Part shown: positions 1 through 12,184 of the stretch, one piece after another
Layout: every line of letters starts with the position of its first letter
How positions within the stretch are numbered: position 1 is the stretch's first letter
Source: Carettochelys insculpta
Taxonomy: Eukaryota > Chordata > Testudines > Carettochelyidae
Direction: 5' to 3'
Assembly: GCF_033958435.1 (NCBI RefSeq)
Contig: NC_134138.1
Span: 192,731,298-192,795,297, forward strand
Length of the DNA stretch: 64,000 nucleotides
Made by a program: the position numbers and the translations under genes
Notes under the pieces: model-generated
What the model saw: only the letters and a program-made list of their open reading frames with translations
What the model was told of the DNA's origin: nothing
The model's database searches: none

Positions 1-931
1 GAGGCAGGGGACTATAGGAAGAGAAGGGATGGTCTCATAGGCATGGTTGTTGAATTCTGCCTCCAAAATCGAATTCTACCCCAGTTTCTGTTACATAGTT
101 CTTATGTGATGCTGTTGAAGTCATTTAAATATAACTTTTTTACAATTAAACAATAATTGTGTGGTCCTTTGTTTTCTGGGTGCCAAACTTTACACTCAGT
201 GGTCTGATTTGCGGAAGTGCTGAGCACTTTCAACCGTAAGTGAAGTGACTAGAGCTGTGCTTTGAACATACAAGCTGCTACAAAAATTCTGAGTACTCTT
301 AAAAATCACTCCTGGTTGCATCAAAGTGGTGATTTTCAATAAGCGGACAAACATGATCTTATCTCTTTGCCTCAAGTCTTCAATTGCAAACTGGAGTTAA
401 TAATAGGACCTAATCTCACAGTTAATATGAAGGAAAAATTAATGTTTTTGAAGCACTCACTGTGGTGAATGGGCTTATATGAACTGTTTATGTGAAAATT
501 AATGATTTTATACTTTGTACATTCCTCTTGGGTGGAATGGTTTGTACTAAATAAGGCCTGGGGAAAAGTGTTCAATAAGGAAGATTAAAAAAAAATGAAT
601 GATTCCCCCTCCCTGGGCACTATCCATCCTATGTACTAAATAAGACTGAGGTCCTATTGAAAAAAATAGTATGTGGTCCTGTAATTAAGAGTTATATAGT
701 AATACATGCACACAGAGGGGCCAAATTAAGGTTGCACTGGAAACCACAATTTTGGCATTTCAGTACCTTTTGGGAACATGATTTAATAACCTTAGCCTGC
801 AATTAATAAAGTGCCTTCATATTTTATGTTATATGGGATTATATTGAATGTACTGAATCAAGTTACCCTTATGGTAACATGGGGGCTTAATTTAGATTTA
901 AGTTTACCATCTCTACTCTTTTTAGTTTCAG
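1..931. other. CLASP2 intron, no recognised feature
   Basis: This is AT-rich intronic sequence upstream of exon A. I see no conserved exon, RNA gene or clear element ends. Short open frames here have no recognisable content. Confidence 0.6.
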
Positions 932-1099
932 GAAGTAGCAGTAAGACTGCTCCAAGTCCTGGAACATTGCAGAGGTCCCGCAGTGATATTGATGTTAATG
1001 CTGCTTCTGGAGCAAAGGCACGCCATGCTGCTGGACAGCCAACAGGAGCTGGGCGCTTGTCTGCTGCTGGTCTACCTCCAGGATCCTATGCTTCTCTAG
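932..1099 (+). CDS. CLASP2: CLASP2 internal exon A (post-TOG2 linker)
   Basis: This 168-bp exon encodes part of the Ser-rich linker between TOG2 and the SxIP region of CLASP2, a cytoplasmic microtubule plus-end protein that promotes rescue and suppresses catastrophe. The translation includes SRSDIDVN, AKARHAAGQ and GSYASL, which fit the vertebrate CLASP2 linker better than CLASP1. A polypyrimidine tract and AG precede 932, and GT follows 1099. The exon starts and ends in phase 1, and its last base joins the first two bases of exon B to make a Glu codon. The intron before 932 runs off the left edge. Paralogue choice rests on remembered family sequence. Confidence 0.93.
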   Translation, partial: EVAVRLLQVLEHCRGPAVILMLMLLLEQRHAMLLDSQQELGACLLLVYLQDPMLL

Positions 1100-1856
1100 G
1101 TGAGAGAGCCCTGGTTATACTATTGTAAACTGTTTCTCGGAGTTCTTAGTAAGCAAATAATGATTAAAATATTTATTATTGGACAGCATTATCAATGAAT
1201 TTTTGTTGCACTCGTAATAATAATACCTATGCACTACATGCTTGAATTAAGAGGCATCAGTATTGTATGACTAGGAGTTATTGTATTGGTTCCCTGTGCA
1301 TGAAATTTTTTTTCTGGGGATGATTATGGAGGAAGCTAATTTTGAGTCATGGAAGATCTCTGGATCCTTTGCAGACAGTGCAAACAGTGTCTTTATTATG
1401 CTCTTAAAAATACATGAGATGCTAATAAATGGACTGTAAATTCTTTCAATAGAGGGGAGCGGTCATGGTTTCCATCATATTTTAGAACCAATGTATGAGT
1501 CACCAATAGAAATCTCAAATTCTCATTTTATAAAAAATTATTAAAATACTTCCAGTATAGAGCTTTTAAGTGAATACAAGTAGTGAGGTATGAAAGTCAG
1601 AAATGTTCATAAGAAAACTAAAGGTAAAATGCAGCTCAAGCCTAACCTCAGACACTCATAGTAAAATTTTCTCACTCATTGACCAGACTTTTTAATTCAG
1701 CACCCCCTTCTCGCAGAATTCAAGAGATGTGACTTTTGTCACTTCTGGTGCCCTGTATGTGATGGGCAAGCAAAGGATGAGAGGTGCCCTTGGGCATGTT
1801 TGTCCCTCCTTGTTTTTGCTGTCTCTCTCCTGAGAAGCATTTCTAGCTGCCTACCT

Positions 1857-1940
1857 CTGGTGAGGTGGCTGAGTGGTGGAGGTGATGGACTACTAATCCA
1901 ACAGACAGAAAGCTGTGGGGAAGGGTTTGAGTTTCTTTTG
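1857..1940 (+). pseudogene. tRNA-Ser-like pseudogene or tRNA-derived SINE head
   Basis: The stretch resembles a tRNA-Ser. It has an A-box-like TGGCTGAGTGG near 1866, an anticodon arm GATGGACTACTAATCCA with anticodon-position ACT, an extra-arm-sized insert, and a B-box-like GGGTTTGAGTTTC near 1923. The acceptor stem does not close and the B box is altered, so it is probably not functional. There is no obvious SINE tail, so a free-standing tRNA pseudogene is as likely as a SINE head. Confidence 0.5.
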
Positions 1941-2138
1941 TTCTATTTCCTGCTTGATGACTGTTTACTGCTTAAATGAAAATGAAGTAGAGCACATGTA
2001 GGTTTGTTTGAGACAGACCTATTTGCCAACTTCAATTTAATAAAGCGGCATGATGGAATCTTGTAACTTTGCATGCATTGTTGCTACACACATTTTATCA
2101 GGACAATAATGACTGACAAATTGATTTTTCAAACCATA

Positions 2139-2834
2139 CTCTTAAAGGATGGACAGATTGGACTTCCCTGGACTGGCACCTATGGGACCTCACTGTCCCA
2201 AACAAGGGAGTTTGTCGGACCAGAGGTGGTCAGTTGCAGCCCCTTTGCCTGACTCAGATCTGAGTTCAGGTCCTAGCTCTGCACCCAGCCCCAATTACAC
2301 CAACTCCCTGCCTGGTTGCTGGACCCCAGCCCAGCTCTGCTGCCAGCTTCCACCTCCCAGACTGGCTCCGCTTTCAACCCTGGTGGGGCTCCTGGCCCTG
2401 GCTGGGCTTCCGGGTCCAACTGGGCTGTCTGTGCTGCTGCAGAGTCCCCTGGCTGGGCTGCTAGTCTTGCTCCTCCCGGCCCCACTCGGGCTTCATATCC
2501 TAACTAGAATTCTGGCTACCAGCCCTGCTAAGGCTTCCTGCCCTGCTGCTGGGAACCCCAGCCAGGCTGCTGCCCTGCTCCCACTGGGGCTGCATGCCTT
2601 AGCTGGATCCCAGCTGCCAGCCCTGCTTGGGCTGCTGGCTCCCTGCCACTGGCCCCATTTGGACTCCTGGCCGCTAGTCCTTGTTGCCATCAGGCCTGGA
2701 GTGGCTCCCAGTGGCAGGCTGTGCTGTCCTCCATATCCCAGTGCTGGGTCTCCACGTACTAGGAATATCTCTCATCCTGCTGGACAACAGGTGTTGCTGG
2801 ATCACAGAGTCCCATTTTCTAGAGGTTAAACCTG
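2139..2834. mobile_element. GC-rich nonautonomous DNA transposon with TA flanks (pogo/Tigger-like)
   Basis: A 696-bp block, abruptly GC-rich against AT-rich intron, is flanked on both sides by TA. The right end reads GAGGTTAAACCTG before TA, and the left end is an imperfect inverted counterpart. Repetitive CTGGGCTG/CCTGCT-like text fills the interior and creates a 226-codon open frame (2149-2829) of Leu/Pro/Gly repeats. TA duplications and CAGGTT-type ends are usual in Tc1-mariner/pogo elements. Assignment to pogo is inference. Confidence 0.5.
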
Positions 2835-3364
2835 TACAAAGATTTATGCAAGAGTGTGTCAGTTGTGGATGCATATACATTCTATCACAGCCTCTTAAGT
2901 TAAAATGGAAAAAATGAACAGATGCTTAATGGAAGAATCCCAGTAATACTCTTTGTGGCTTTTGTCAGGGGGTAGAAGGTGAATACAATATGAGTGTATA
3001 ATGGTCCAAATGAAATAGCTATTATTTTGTCTTCATTCTTTCTCTGTATAAGTGGGGTAGTGTTGAATAGTAATGCAAGTGAGAGAGAATTTTTGTAATC
3101 AAGAAATAATTCAGAAAACATTTTTTCAGACCCTTCTTTGTGTTCTGGAGTGCCAAACAATAGATTGAATTAGTAGAGAGAACTTCTACAAGAATTAATA
3201 TTTAGAATGCAACATAATTTTTTTCTGCGATACCAAGTTCTTATTTATGGTCTGCATGAAACTATGTGAATCATAATAGCATTAACAGTCTGTCCGATTT
3301 GAATTTATTATGGTATGTTAAGTGTAGTCTTTATAGACTGGCAATGCAACAATATTAGAATTGT

Positions 3365-3432
3365 GGAGATGAACAGTGAAGGAAAGAGAAGAAGAGGTCT
3401 GACCCAGTATGGCCATTCTTATGTTCTTAAGA
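3365..3432 (+). repeat. 3' tail of an old LINE/SINE
   Basis: The text GGTCTGACCCAGTATGGCCA followed by TTCTTATGTTC near 3395-3427 is the sort of conserved 3' tail shared by CR1/L3-like LINEs and their SINEs in sauropsids. No body of the element can be traced upstream with confidence. Confidence 0.4.
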
Positions 3433-4279
3433 GGGGAGAGTGGGAAAAATGTACCACCTACTGCAACATTTTTTTATTTTTTTGTCTATATAATTACAGT
3501 TATATGTTTGGGTTTTTTATTTTCCTTGTCACATGAGGCTTCTTTTTAAATAAGCCTTTCTTACACTGTACTCAGAATAGCTGCCAACTATAACAGTGTG
3601 AAGGAAATGTAAAAAAAAAATAGAGGAATAAGGAGCTGTTTAACTGAAAACTGAAAGAATTCTTCAATAAATGGAGGCATGGAAGAATTGCTAAGGAATG
3701 GGTCAGAAGAGATACGCAAGCACATAGAGACAATCACAAAGATCAACACACAAAATGGTTTATGCTTAGCAGAGTCTGTAAAAGGTAATAAGAAGCACAT
3801 TAAATACTTTAGGCACAAAGAATGACAAATTAAGTGCACATCCTCTACTTGTAAGCCTTAAAAGTAAATGAATCAGCAGACTAAAAAACAAAATGTTTTT
3901 GCTAATTAAAATAAGCAAGTGGTTCATAAGCCCCCAAAAAGTCTGAACTAGCTAAAATTTCAAGAAAAAAAATACAAAAAGCAAAATAATAAATGTGTCA
4001 AGAATGTAAATCAGTTTGTAAATTGTGCATTATAAAAATTCCTGCAAAGCAATCAGACTAATTTCAAAGTGTGTAATACAATACAAAGTGTAATAAAAGA
4101 TATAAATGGGTATCAAAAATAATTTTTGTGTAACTTTTTAACCCTATAATGTACCTTTGCATCCTCCACCTACTTTTGTCTAACCAGCTAAGCGTAGCAT
4201 TGCTGTGCGCAAAATTAAGATACCTAAATAACCAAATTTGAAGCCACAGTAAGTGTTTAAAAATTCAGAATAGCTAAAT

Positions 4280-5250
4280 GTCTCAAAAATCAGAACATGT
4301 AAATCCCAACATGACTTAGCAGGAAAAGGGAGTTAGTATCAGACGACATCAAGAAATGTTGGGTGTTTAACATCTGTTTTGCTTCAGTCTTCGCTATAAA
4401 GGTTAATGGCAACTACATACCCAACTTAGTTAGTATTAACGAGTGAAGGAAAGCAAGCCAAAGTAAGGGAAAAGATGTATTTGAATCAGTGGGGCCTGTT
4501 GAAAGTCATCCTAGTGTAGGTAAGGAACTAACTGATGCAACCTCAGAATGATTGGCAACTGTCAAGAATTCATGGAGGATAGAGGAGGTGAGAGAGTACT
4601 GGAGGAGGACAAACAGACGGCCTCTCTTTAAAAAGGAAAAAAAAAAGGTGTCCAAAGAAATTGTAGAATGGATAGCATATCTACAGTACCTGAAAAGATA
4701 TCAGAACAAATTATTAAATAATCAATTTGTAAGCACATTGAGGATATGGGTTATAAGGAATTGCCAGCATGGATTTGTCAAGAACAATTTTTGCCCAAGT
4801 GATGTCATTTCCTTGCTTGGCAGGGTTCCTGGCACAGCAGATAGGTAAGGCACAGTAGAAAGGATATTATTTTAGCAAGGCTTAGTCCACAAGTTCTCAT
4901 AAACAAATGAGAAGTATTGTCTAGATGAAATTACTATAAGGTGGCTGCACCAATGGTCGAACGTCATATTCAAGAGATAGTTATCAGTTGTTCTCGATCA
5001 AACTGGAGAGGAGATCTCTAATGATATCCTGCAGAAATAGTCCTGGCTGCGGCACTATTCAATATTTTCTTTAACGAATGATAATATAGTACAGTGTATG
5101 CTTAAAAATTTGTAGGTGACACCAGGGTGGGAAGGATTTCATGTGCTGTGAAGGAATGGATTAAAATTCAAAGTAACCTTGAAAAATTAGAGATTTGGCT
5201 AGGAATCAACCAGATGAAATTTAGTAAAGTACTCTACATTAATCCTTCGA
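4280..5250 (+). mobile_element. Old CR1/L3-like LINE remnant
   Basis: Degraded reverse-transcriptase coding text can be followed in the + direction. Pieces like NCQHGFVKNN with a downstream GRVPGTADR appear at 4755-4845. A region reading as gacacc-agggtggg near 5118 corresponds to the DDTK(L/V)G stretch after the RT active site. Many stops and frameshifts break it. The order and spacing match the CR1 RT seen intact at 36979-38530. Confidence 0.5.
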
Positions 5251-5480
5251 GGGATTTTTCAGGCGTCAGGGTCTGGCAACAGAGGAGCTTTGCGCCAGCA
5301 GGGGCACGTCCACAAGGCCTCTTTACTGCCGGCACCCCCTTCTGCTGAGACCAAGCTCTCGCGTGGCTTTGCTCATGAGCTGTGGGACCATGCTAATGAG
5401 CAGCCGTTTGCCATTTCGAGGTTGCTCGTTAGCATGGACCTGCCAGGAAAGCTGTGCCATGTAGACCCAGACATGAATTA
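5251..5480. repeat. GC-rich insertion, possibly a MITE
   Basis: A GC-rich island with a GCCATGTAGACCCAG end near 5456 resembles the TGTAGAC ends of the Harbinger-like MITEs elsewhere in the window. No clear partner end or target duplication was found, so the class is uncertain. Confidence 0.3.
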
Positions 5481-5609
5481 TGCATGCAAATGTTGGCAGT
5501 GTTTACTCTTGATATAGTTTCTTAATGAATGTTTTTAGGATTGTGTTGTGAATGTCTTTTTCTAACATACTAAGTTTTTCCTGTTTCTTTGCCTGCTCTT
5601 TCAACAAAG

Positions 5610-5633
5610 AGGATACTTCTGACAAGATGGATG
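5610..5633 (+). CDS. CLASP2: CLASP2 microexon B (24 nt)
   Basis: This 24-nt exon encodes EDTSDKMD when joined to the last base of exon A. It is preceded by a pyrimidine-rich tract and AG, and followed by GTAAGA. Its length is a multiple of three, so including or skipping it keeps the frame. The peptide matches the human CLASP2 stretch of the same kind, which differs by Leu for Met. Short in-frame exons here are typical of tissue-regulated splicing, but regulation is not visible in the sequence. Confidence 0.88.
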
Positions 5634-6990
5634 GTAAGAACCTTTGTCTGTCCTTTTAATTTTACTAAAACATCTTTTGAATTTGTATTTCATGTAAAGT
5701 ACTTGGATGTTTGTACTGCATACCTCTTAGACCTCGTTAATAGATGTAAAATTTTTTAACTCCTCTGTGTACACATTTTTGTCTAGTATTTTGTATTATT
5801 ACTGTATTTGTCAATATGTTTTGACATTATGGATGGCAGGTGTCCAGCTTTTAGAAAAAAAAAGAAATTACATTTATCTTAAATCTGTTATTGTTTCTGT
5901 AATGACCAATCATATTATGAATAGTACCTTTTGTCCTTCTTTGTTTAGACACTGACTTCACTAGCTAGGTTACCATCAAACTGAAAATTCAGTCTTGAGA
6001 GTTTTATATCTGCTACTGTGACTAGTTAGTGTCTTTGGTGGTGCTTTGTATATTGTTTGGGGGTTCACAATTTCTTCTGTATAGTAACTCAGTCTTTCTT
6101 TTTTGGAGAAGACCTTCATAAACATCAACAAGCAAGCAGAGAATTACTGTAAAAATCAGATGTATCATGTAAACAGTGCACTATAAGAATGTAGATTTTA
6201 AAACAGTCAAATTAGGAGGCATTTAACAGGACCTTATCAACTTTAAACAATGTAATTCATCATAAAGATAGGTATTGCTGATTGGGCCTACATTTGTGGA
6301 TTACATAGCCTCCAGCATGTTTAACAGACTATTTTAAAGATTTATAGACTTAACTTCAGATAGCATTTTAGTACTTACTTGTTCTAGCTATATATTTAAA
6401 CAACTTTTAGCTAGTTACCAGCTCTATCTCCTTAAGAAAAGAAAAGGCCTTCTGAGAAGCAGCATTCCTGTAGCAATTGTTGTGCTACATTTAGCTGCTT
6501 CCAGTAATTCACTGTAACATCATCTTTCATCCTTGCCATAATAGCTGTTTGATATTTGCTCAAGGTTATTACCACTGCCTGTGTTGACTTGAAAAGATCC
6601 TGAAATCTTTCCATATAAACTTTCATCACATGTATTGTAGTGATATGTAAAAATGAAGAAGAAGAATAGCTACTGGCAGCAAAGCAGGTACCATTCCTTA
6701 TCATGGTTTTGCTTCCTTTATTGAATCAAATGAGCAAATAATCATATGAAATACACACTCATCCTGAACTACATCATAACAACCATTAAAATGTAGTAGA
6801 CCTCAAGAGCAGTTGAATTCCAGAACCAATGTTACTACTGAAAATGCAGCAATATGAGACGGAGGAGAAGAGACATTTAAAATACCAGAATCCCAAACCA
6901 TTTGAAGAATTATAGATACAACTATGCTTAATTATGGGCACTGTTAGTAAAAGTCATGGACAGATCACAGGGAAGAAACAAAAAATCATG
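5634..6990. other. CLASP2 intron, no recognised feature
   Basis: This is AT-rich intron after exon B. I see no element ends and no coding text. The short minus-strand frame at 6432-6704 has no recognisable domain. Confidence 0.55.
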
Positions 6991-9070
6991 GCCTGTGATC
7001 CCTTTAAGACTTATACCATAAATATTCTAAATATTCTTGACTGATTCTTGGGGAATTCGGGGGGTAGGGGCACGATGGGATGGATTGGCAGAAACAAGCC
7101 TGCAGCACCAGCTGCTGGGGGAAATCCCAGGGGGACCAGCAGTTGTTCCAGCTAGCCTGCTGCTTGGGCAATCCCCAGGGCCTCCTCCCTGAGGCTGCCA
7201 GAGAAGCAGCCAGTGCATCTGGCCACACTGTTGGGGCTGCTCTAGTAGTGACTAGTATGACTGATTTCAAAGCCACTCCAGCAGTAGCTGGCTATCCCCT
7301 GCACCTCCTGAGTAGCTGGCCTCTGGGTCAACCACAATGTCTGCTGGAGAAGTCACAGCAGTCATGGGAAGTCACAGAATCTGTGAATTCTGCAGCCTCT
7401 ATGATGAACGCTGAACCCTAATTATAGTTAACCAGCATGGTGAATTGCACTCTGCAGGCAACTGTATGCCAGTAAATATCATGAAGTACAAATTATATTC
7501 TTCAGGTGGCTTTGCGTATTCCCATTTTGTAGGTATTGCACCAACCTGTGTTGCTTTACGGTAGAACCTGCTTGCAGCAGTATCAGCTAGAGTATCACCC
7601 CATATCACCAGTTAGTATCCTGACACACCCAAGGGTGGCTATAAAAAGGGGTGAAATGCTTCCTCACCTCTGTTCGTTCCAATGTGATCGCAGTGCGGGA
7701 TTGATATTCACCCTCCAGTTGTTTGAAGTCAAAACCCCTGACTTCAGAGTTAGTGCTAGCTTTTCAGTTACCACGTAGGAGTTAGGGTACTTATCCAGTT
7801 CTGGTGAATGGTAGACTCAAGAAATCCAAAGAAAATTGGATTTGAGAGAGAGATTTCCACTCCAGCTGTTTTCCCTTTATCAGATAATGATGTGTGGTCT
7901 GTAAGGTGTTGGTGTGAAGGCCATTTGCTATCTGGGTGTTTGATTTACCAGACACACATCTGGGGAGATTCACCTGCAACTACTCCTGCTTTAAGGAGGC
8001 CCTTACAGTTAGATCCTCTGTTCAGAGTTTGCTTCCAAGGACTAACCCGCCAGCCTCTGTGCTGGTGGTTTCTGGTGGCTCTTGCAGACTGCAGGGTGCA
8101 AAAAAAATGTGGTCCGTGATAGGGGTGGGCTTGGTTTCTGTGCCTCTCCTTGTCAAGCCTCCAAGGATGTGTGTCCAAACCAGGCCCTGTGTGATCAGAT
8201 CCCTCCCATTTAGTTATAAAGGGCATATGAAGGACAAGTCTGGCCACCCTCACCAGGGCAGTATCTTGTGCCTTACAGTGGCCTAACTTTGACTGGACCT
8301 TCCAACTGGAGAACTGTCTCCCAATTACATCTTCCAAATTCTGGAAGATGGGCACAGGTGCCTCTGAAAAAGGATAATCAGCTTCAGATAGTGTGGTACT
8401 CAGAAAAAAGAAGCATAGGCACAAGACTGCCAATGTTAGCAGTACCAGTTCCCATGCATCAAAGTTGTCAGTTCTCCTTATTTCAGATAATGTTACTACA
8501 GATTCTAAATGGAGATCAGCCTCACCCCGAGTCACATAAGTGAGGGAGGTTAACTCTGTGCACCATTGGATTAGGTATCACAGACAGATGGAGATGCTGC
8601 CTTAATACCAGGTATCTCCTTGGTTCAGAGGAGTTCTACCATCTACCTCTGGATGGTGTCTTGGATTTGATTTTGAAGTGCATGGCACACAGGAAGGAGA
8701 GGGTAAGTGCCTTCCGTTCATGGATCCTTAAATCATCTCTGGTTAGGCAAGGTAGCTCCAGCAGCTTGTAAACCACCTCAAGTAAGTACAAGTGCCATTG
8801 CTGCACAGTTCATTGCCAGCTCCCATGTGCAAATAGATAAAAAACACAACACAGCAGCTAATCCACAAACAGCTTTACTCTTCAACAAAGTAGTGCCAGT
8901 TGTTTTCACCCTTTTCTGTCCCTTAACAGTAGATGAGGTCTCCCCAACAGTTAGCCCTCAAAAGCAGTATGAAAGGTCAGAGTATATCCAGAATTCCTGC
9001 AGAATGTTGGCTATAAGACAAGACGGTGGCAGGCAGACGTCTTCAACAACATCTATACTCCTGGTGTAAT
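6990..9070. other. Unassigned repeat-like region
   Basis: This part of the intron shifts to higher GC and has several mid-length open frames on both strands (for example 7945-8535 minus, 8707-9069 plus), none of which I recognise. A TATA-like CTATAAAAAGG occurs near 7638. The text style suggests decayed mobile elements, perhaps the gag part of DIRS-1 downstream, but this cannot be shown by reading. Confidence 0.3.
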
Positions 9071-9089
9071 AGCAAAAATTGGGAAGGCT

Positions 9090-9660
9090 GCTAAGATCTT
9101 CACCATTTTGAAAAGATGTCACTGACCCAAAAAGTTACCGGCCCATATTACTCCTGCACGGTTGCTATAAACTGTTAGAATGTCTCCTACTTCAAAGGAG
9201 ACAGCCAGTACTGTACCAGCAGGTTCCCAAAGAGCAGACCAGTTGGATTTAGAACCTATCACAGCTGCTGTGATCAGGTACTGGTTTTAACCAGCTACAT
9301 ATAGTGTGTGAAATCTATCAAGGGAAATTCAAAACAGCAGCAGCATTCATTGACCTTTCTTCTGAATATGATACTGGATAGCTCAAAGGTCTCTGTCTGA
9401 ATTTGGTGTGGAAAAGCTAATGGTAACAATCAGAGTCATTAAGATACTGAGTAATAGAAAATTTGCTGTGCATGTTGGTGAATATGCTAGCAAATCACAG
9501 AGACTGAACTGTCCTCCTACAAAGATCTATTTTAAATCCTACCCTGTTCAGTCACCTGTCACATAATCCCGCAAATTCATCTGTGCAGATGATGTTGCAA
9601 TTTGTTCATGATGCCCCAGAAATTATAGCCACGCTAGACATGTAGTCAGACAAGACTAAG
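9090..9660 (+). mobile_element. Non-LTR retrotransposon RT fragment
   Basis: Translation in shifting frames gives RT-like pieces. YRPILL-type text occurs near 9137, KLLECLLLQR near 9173, an HVGEYASKSQRLN stretch near 9470, and KFICADDVAI near 9575, which is the expected xADD active-site region. Stops and frameshifts abound. The clade (Jockey-like, I-like or RTE-like) cannot be decided by eye. Confidence 0.5.
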
Positions 9661-9884
9661 TGTCTCAAAGGTGTGCGGTTCAGTCACTTGGATCCATCTG
9701 AGATTGTTATTTCATATGTACATGCCAAGATTGGAGGAGCTGTGGAGAAGACACTTGAACTACTTTGTTTAAGGAAATTTGTCTTCTCAGGAAAGAATTT
9801 TGCACGTCAGTGTAGTGGAACTCAGAGCCATTCCAGTAACTGTCAGATCATTCTTCCTTCACCCTTCAAAGGAAAGGGTTTGTA

Positions 9885-10700
9885 AGTGGTATTGGACAAT
9901 ATGACAGCAGTTTATTGTATCATTAAACAAGTGGGTGCTTGCTCCACACCATTGTGGACAGTCATTAAAGCTATGGAACCAGTGCATCTGCCATGATATT
10001 TGTGTACCTGTACATTTGGAAGGGGGAAAACGCTGTAGTTGCAGATTGCTTAAGCTGGTATACTTTCCTGAAGGGACAGTTAATTCAGGCCCTTTTTTCC
10101 AGATAGGGTTAACCAATTGTGGACCTGTTCATGACAAAGGTCAGCAGAAAAAGTGTTGTATTTTCTGTTCCAGCACAAATAGGGACAGTATGTTTCTCTT
10201 GGATGCTTTACTTCTGCATGGGGGAGGCGGAGGGCTTAGTGTATGCCATCCATCTTTTTCCCTAGATACAAAAGGTGACAGATACATCTGGACAGAGCAA
10301 GGAATAATACTCATTGCCTTGGCTTGACAACGTCAACAGTGGTGCAGAGACATTCGCTATCCTCTGAATTTAGTTTCTAGAGTAGATGCTTTTTTTGTCA
10401 AAGTGATGCTTTGGTCTTTATTTAACTAGGTTTCTGTTCCCATCTCCAGATAAATCTGAGGCACTGCTTGTTAATCTAGACTATAAATTGGAATATTCAG
10501 AGCCTCTCAAAGAAGAGATGAAGGTTACTTATCTGTCACTGGAGTTCTTTGAGGTTATTCGGCATATTCATAATTCCCGTCCTCTTTCTCCTCTGTCTTA
10601 GTTCTTGTAAGTATGTTCTCTGGCTTTATAGAAGCAGCTTAGGAGGAAAAGATGCTCCAAATGGAGGAGCAAGAGTACTCTGGCTGATCAAGCTGGAAAA
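9885..10700 (+). mobile_element. DIRS-1, decayed DIRS fragment
   Basis: The translation near 9890-10070 gives DNMTAVYCIIKQ, then a text like NQCICHDICV, then an ADCLS stretch. This is the order seen in the DIRS RNase H of the intact copy at 63470-63640. The following 10150-10330 resembles the post-RNase H stretch (WDAL, LLYAFPP-type). At 10523-10590 the text TTACTTATCTGTCACTGGAG leading to TTCTTTGAGG matches the internal complementary repeat of DIRS-4. The recombinase domain seems missing. Confidence 0.5.
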
Positions 10701-12166
10701 AAAGCAGTTGCCCTAAGGTGATTGAATATATATAATTGAGAATGTACAGTAAGTACTCTTTCAAACTCCAGTTCAAGTAACTCGCTGCTTACATCAGCCC
10801 AAATTCTGTAAAGTATTGGTCTGCCCTATCAAACAGCATTGTACAGTTCTGTATTTTTTTCTCAGTGATTTCCAAATCAAAATATGGTTAGGTTGCGTAT
10901 AGCTTTTATAAGTAACAGCAACACAAATTTACCCTGAATTCTTGCAGTCAAGCTGTTTCCTCACTTCTCCTCTTTTGTGTGTATGTGTGTATCGTTACAA
11001 ATAATATGGGCTCTGTAGGCTGAATTCTACTGTGAGATCTGTGCAATCCTCTGGTCTTCAATGGATTTTCAGAAGCATCTGAAAGAGAATGGGGCTATTC
11101 AGGTATATCTGAGGACATAATTTACTCTGTGGGGCTTCTCTTACTTCTGATGATGTTGAAGATGGAATTAATGTAACTTGAGTAGAGTCCAGGATGAACG
11201 TGCAGAACTGGCAGTTTTAAAAAATGTGTATGCAAGCACAGCAAACTTGTTATGGAAAACTGAGACACTATCCCACAACTTGATTGTTAAAAAGTCATTC
11301 TTAGGATAGCATGGCACTTTAAAAGACACAAGGTTTGCAGTCTCCGCTACCTGGACCTTATGAGGTTTTATGAGTGACCCTGCTATAAACAAAGCATATA
11401 GAGTAGCTCAGTCTTGAAGAACCAGCATGCCCAATCCTACCAAAGTCTGCAGAGAGGGCACTGATGCGTTAAATCTCTCAGGTTTTGTCATAACTCACAT
11501 ATGTAGATGCTTTGCCTCATTAAAGTAGAATACACATGCCAACTCTGACCTAGTTCCACTAACCTTTTTTTCCCCTCACAGCTCATTTTTACTTGGGGGA
11601 GTTGGTTTAAAAGGGTATAATTTTTTTAAGGCATTAGTTTGAACTTAGTTTGAATGAATCGTCCTTTCTGATATCTTCCATCAGCTTCTCTCTCCAAGGG
11701 GTTTAATACACTGAATTTGGATAGATTACTTCAATATGGAGTTTGTATTGGAATTGTGTATGCCAATATGCACCATGTGCATCTGTCACGCACTTTGCTT
11801 AGCAGTCAGTTGTGCTAGTATGCTTGATAGCAAGGTCTGTTCTTGACATGCTGCTTAATTGTCCCTCAGCTTGTATGCATGGTTAAATCTTGCATTTTTC
11901 TGTCATAGTCCATGCTTTTTCAAAGAAAGTTTGGAGTTCAGCAGTGCATTTTGTATTTCTGGAGTCAGCTTGCAATGTAGGGATTGGCTATCCACTGTAG
12001 TTTAATGATAGTTACAATGCAAGAAAGAAGAGGATGAGATCCATTCTTACATAACAAACATATTGTGTCTGGTATTTTGATTTCATATAAGTAGTCTTAT
12101 AAAAAGGAATTGAATCAAAAATAGTGCTGTTTGGAATATCATTGTTTTATTGTTTCTTCTGTTTAG
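10701..12166. other. CLASP2 intron, no recognised feature
   Basis: AT-rich intron leading to microexon C. A short TG-rich stretch occurs near 10976. No other feature is supported. Confidence 0.55.
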
Positions 12167-12184
12167 GAACAGCTTCTGAAGATG
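12167..12184 (+). CDS. CLASP2: CLASP2 microexon C (18 nt)
   Basis: This 18-nt exon encodes GTASED with the preceding base, in phase with exons B and D. It is bounded by TTTAG before and GTAAGA after. It follows directly after the exon B peptide in CLASP2 proteins. Its small size means gene predictors would usually miss it. The support is the peptide match plus exact splice borders and phase. Confidence 0.85.

Noticed and set aside
2149..2829. 226-codon open frame rich in Leu, Pro and Gly
   Set aside because: It is repetitive, low complexity and lies wholly inside a TA-flanked GC-rich element. Overlapping frames on both strands are equally open. No domain is recognisable.
7636..7650. TATA-box-like CTATAAAAAGG as a promoter
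   Set aside because: It is an isolated motif in an intron with no recognised downstream gene; chance or a decayed element is more likely.
7945..8535. 196-codon minus-strand frame
   Set aside because: No family is recognised, composition is mixed, overlapping plus-strand frames exist, and no start context or splice support is seen. It is described only as part of an unassigned region.
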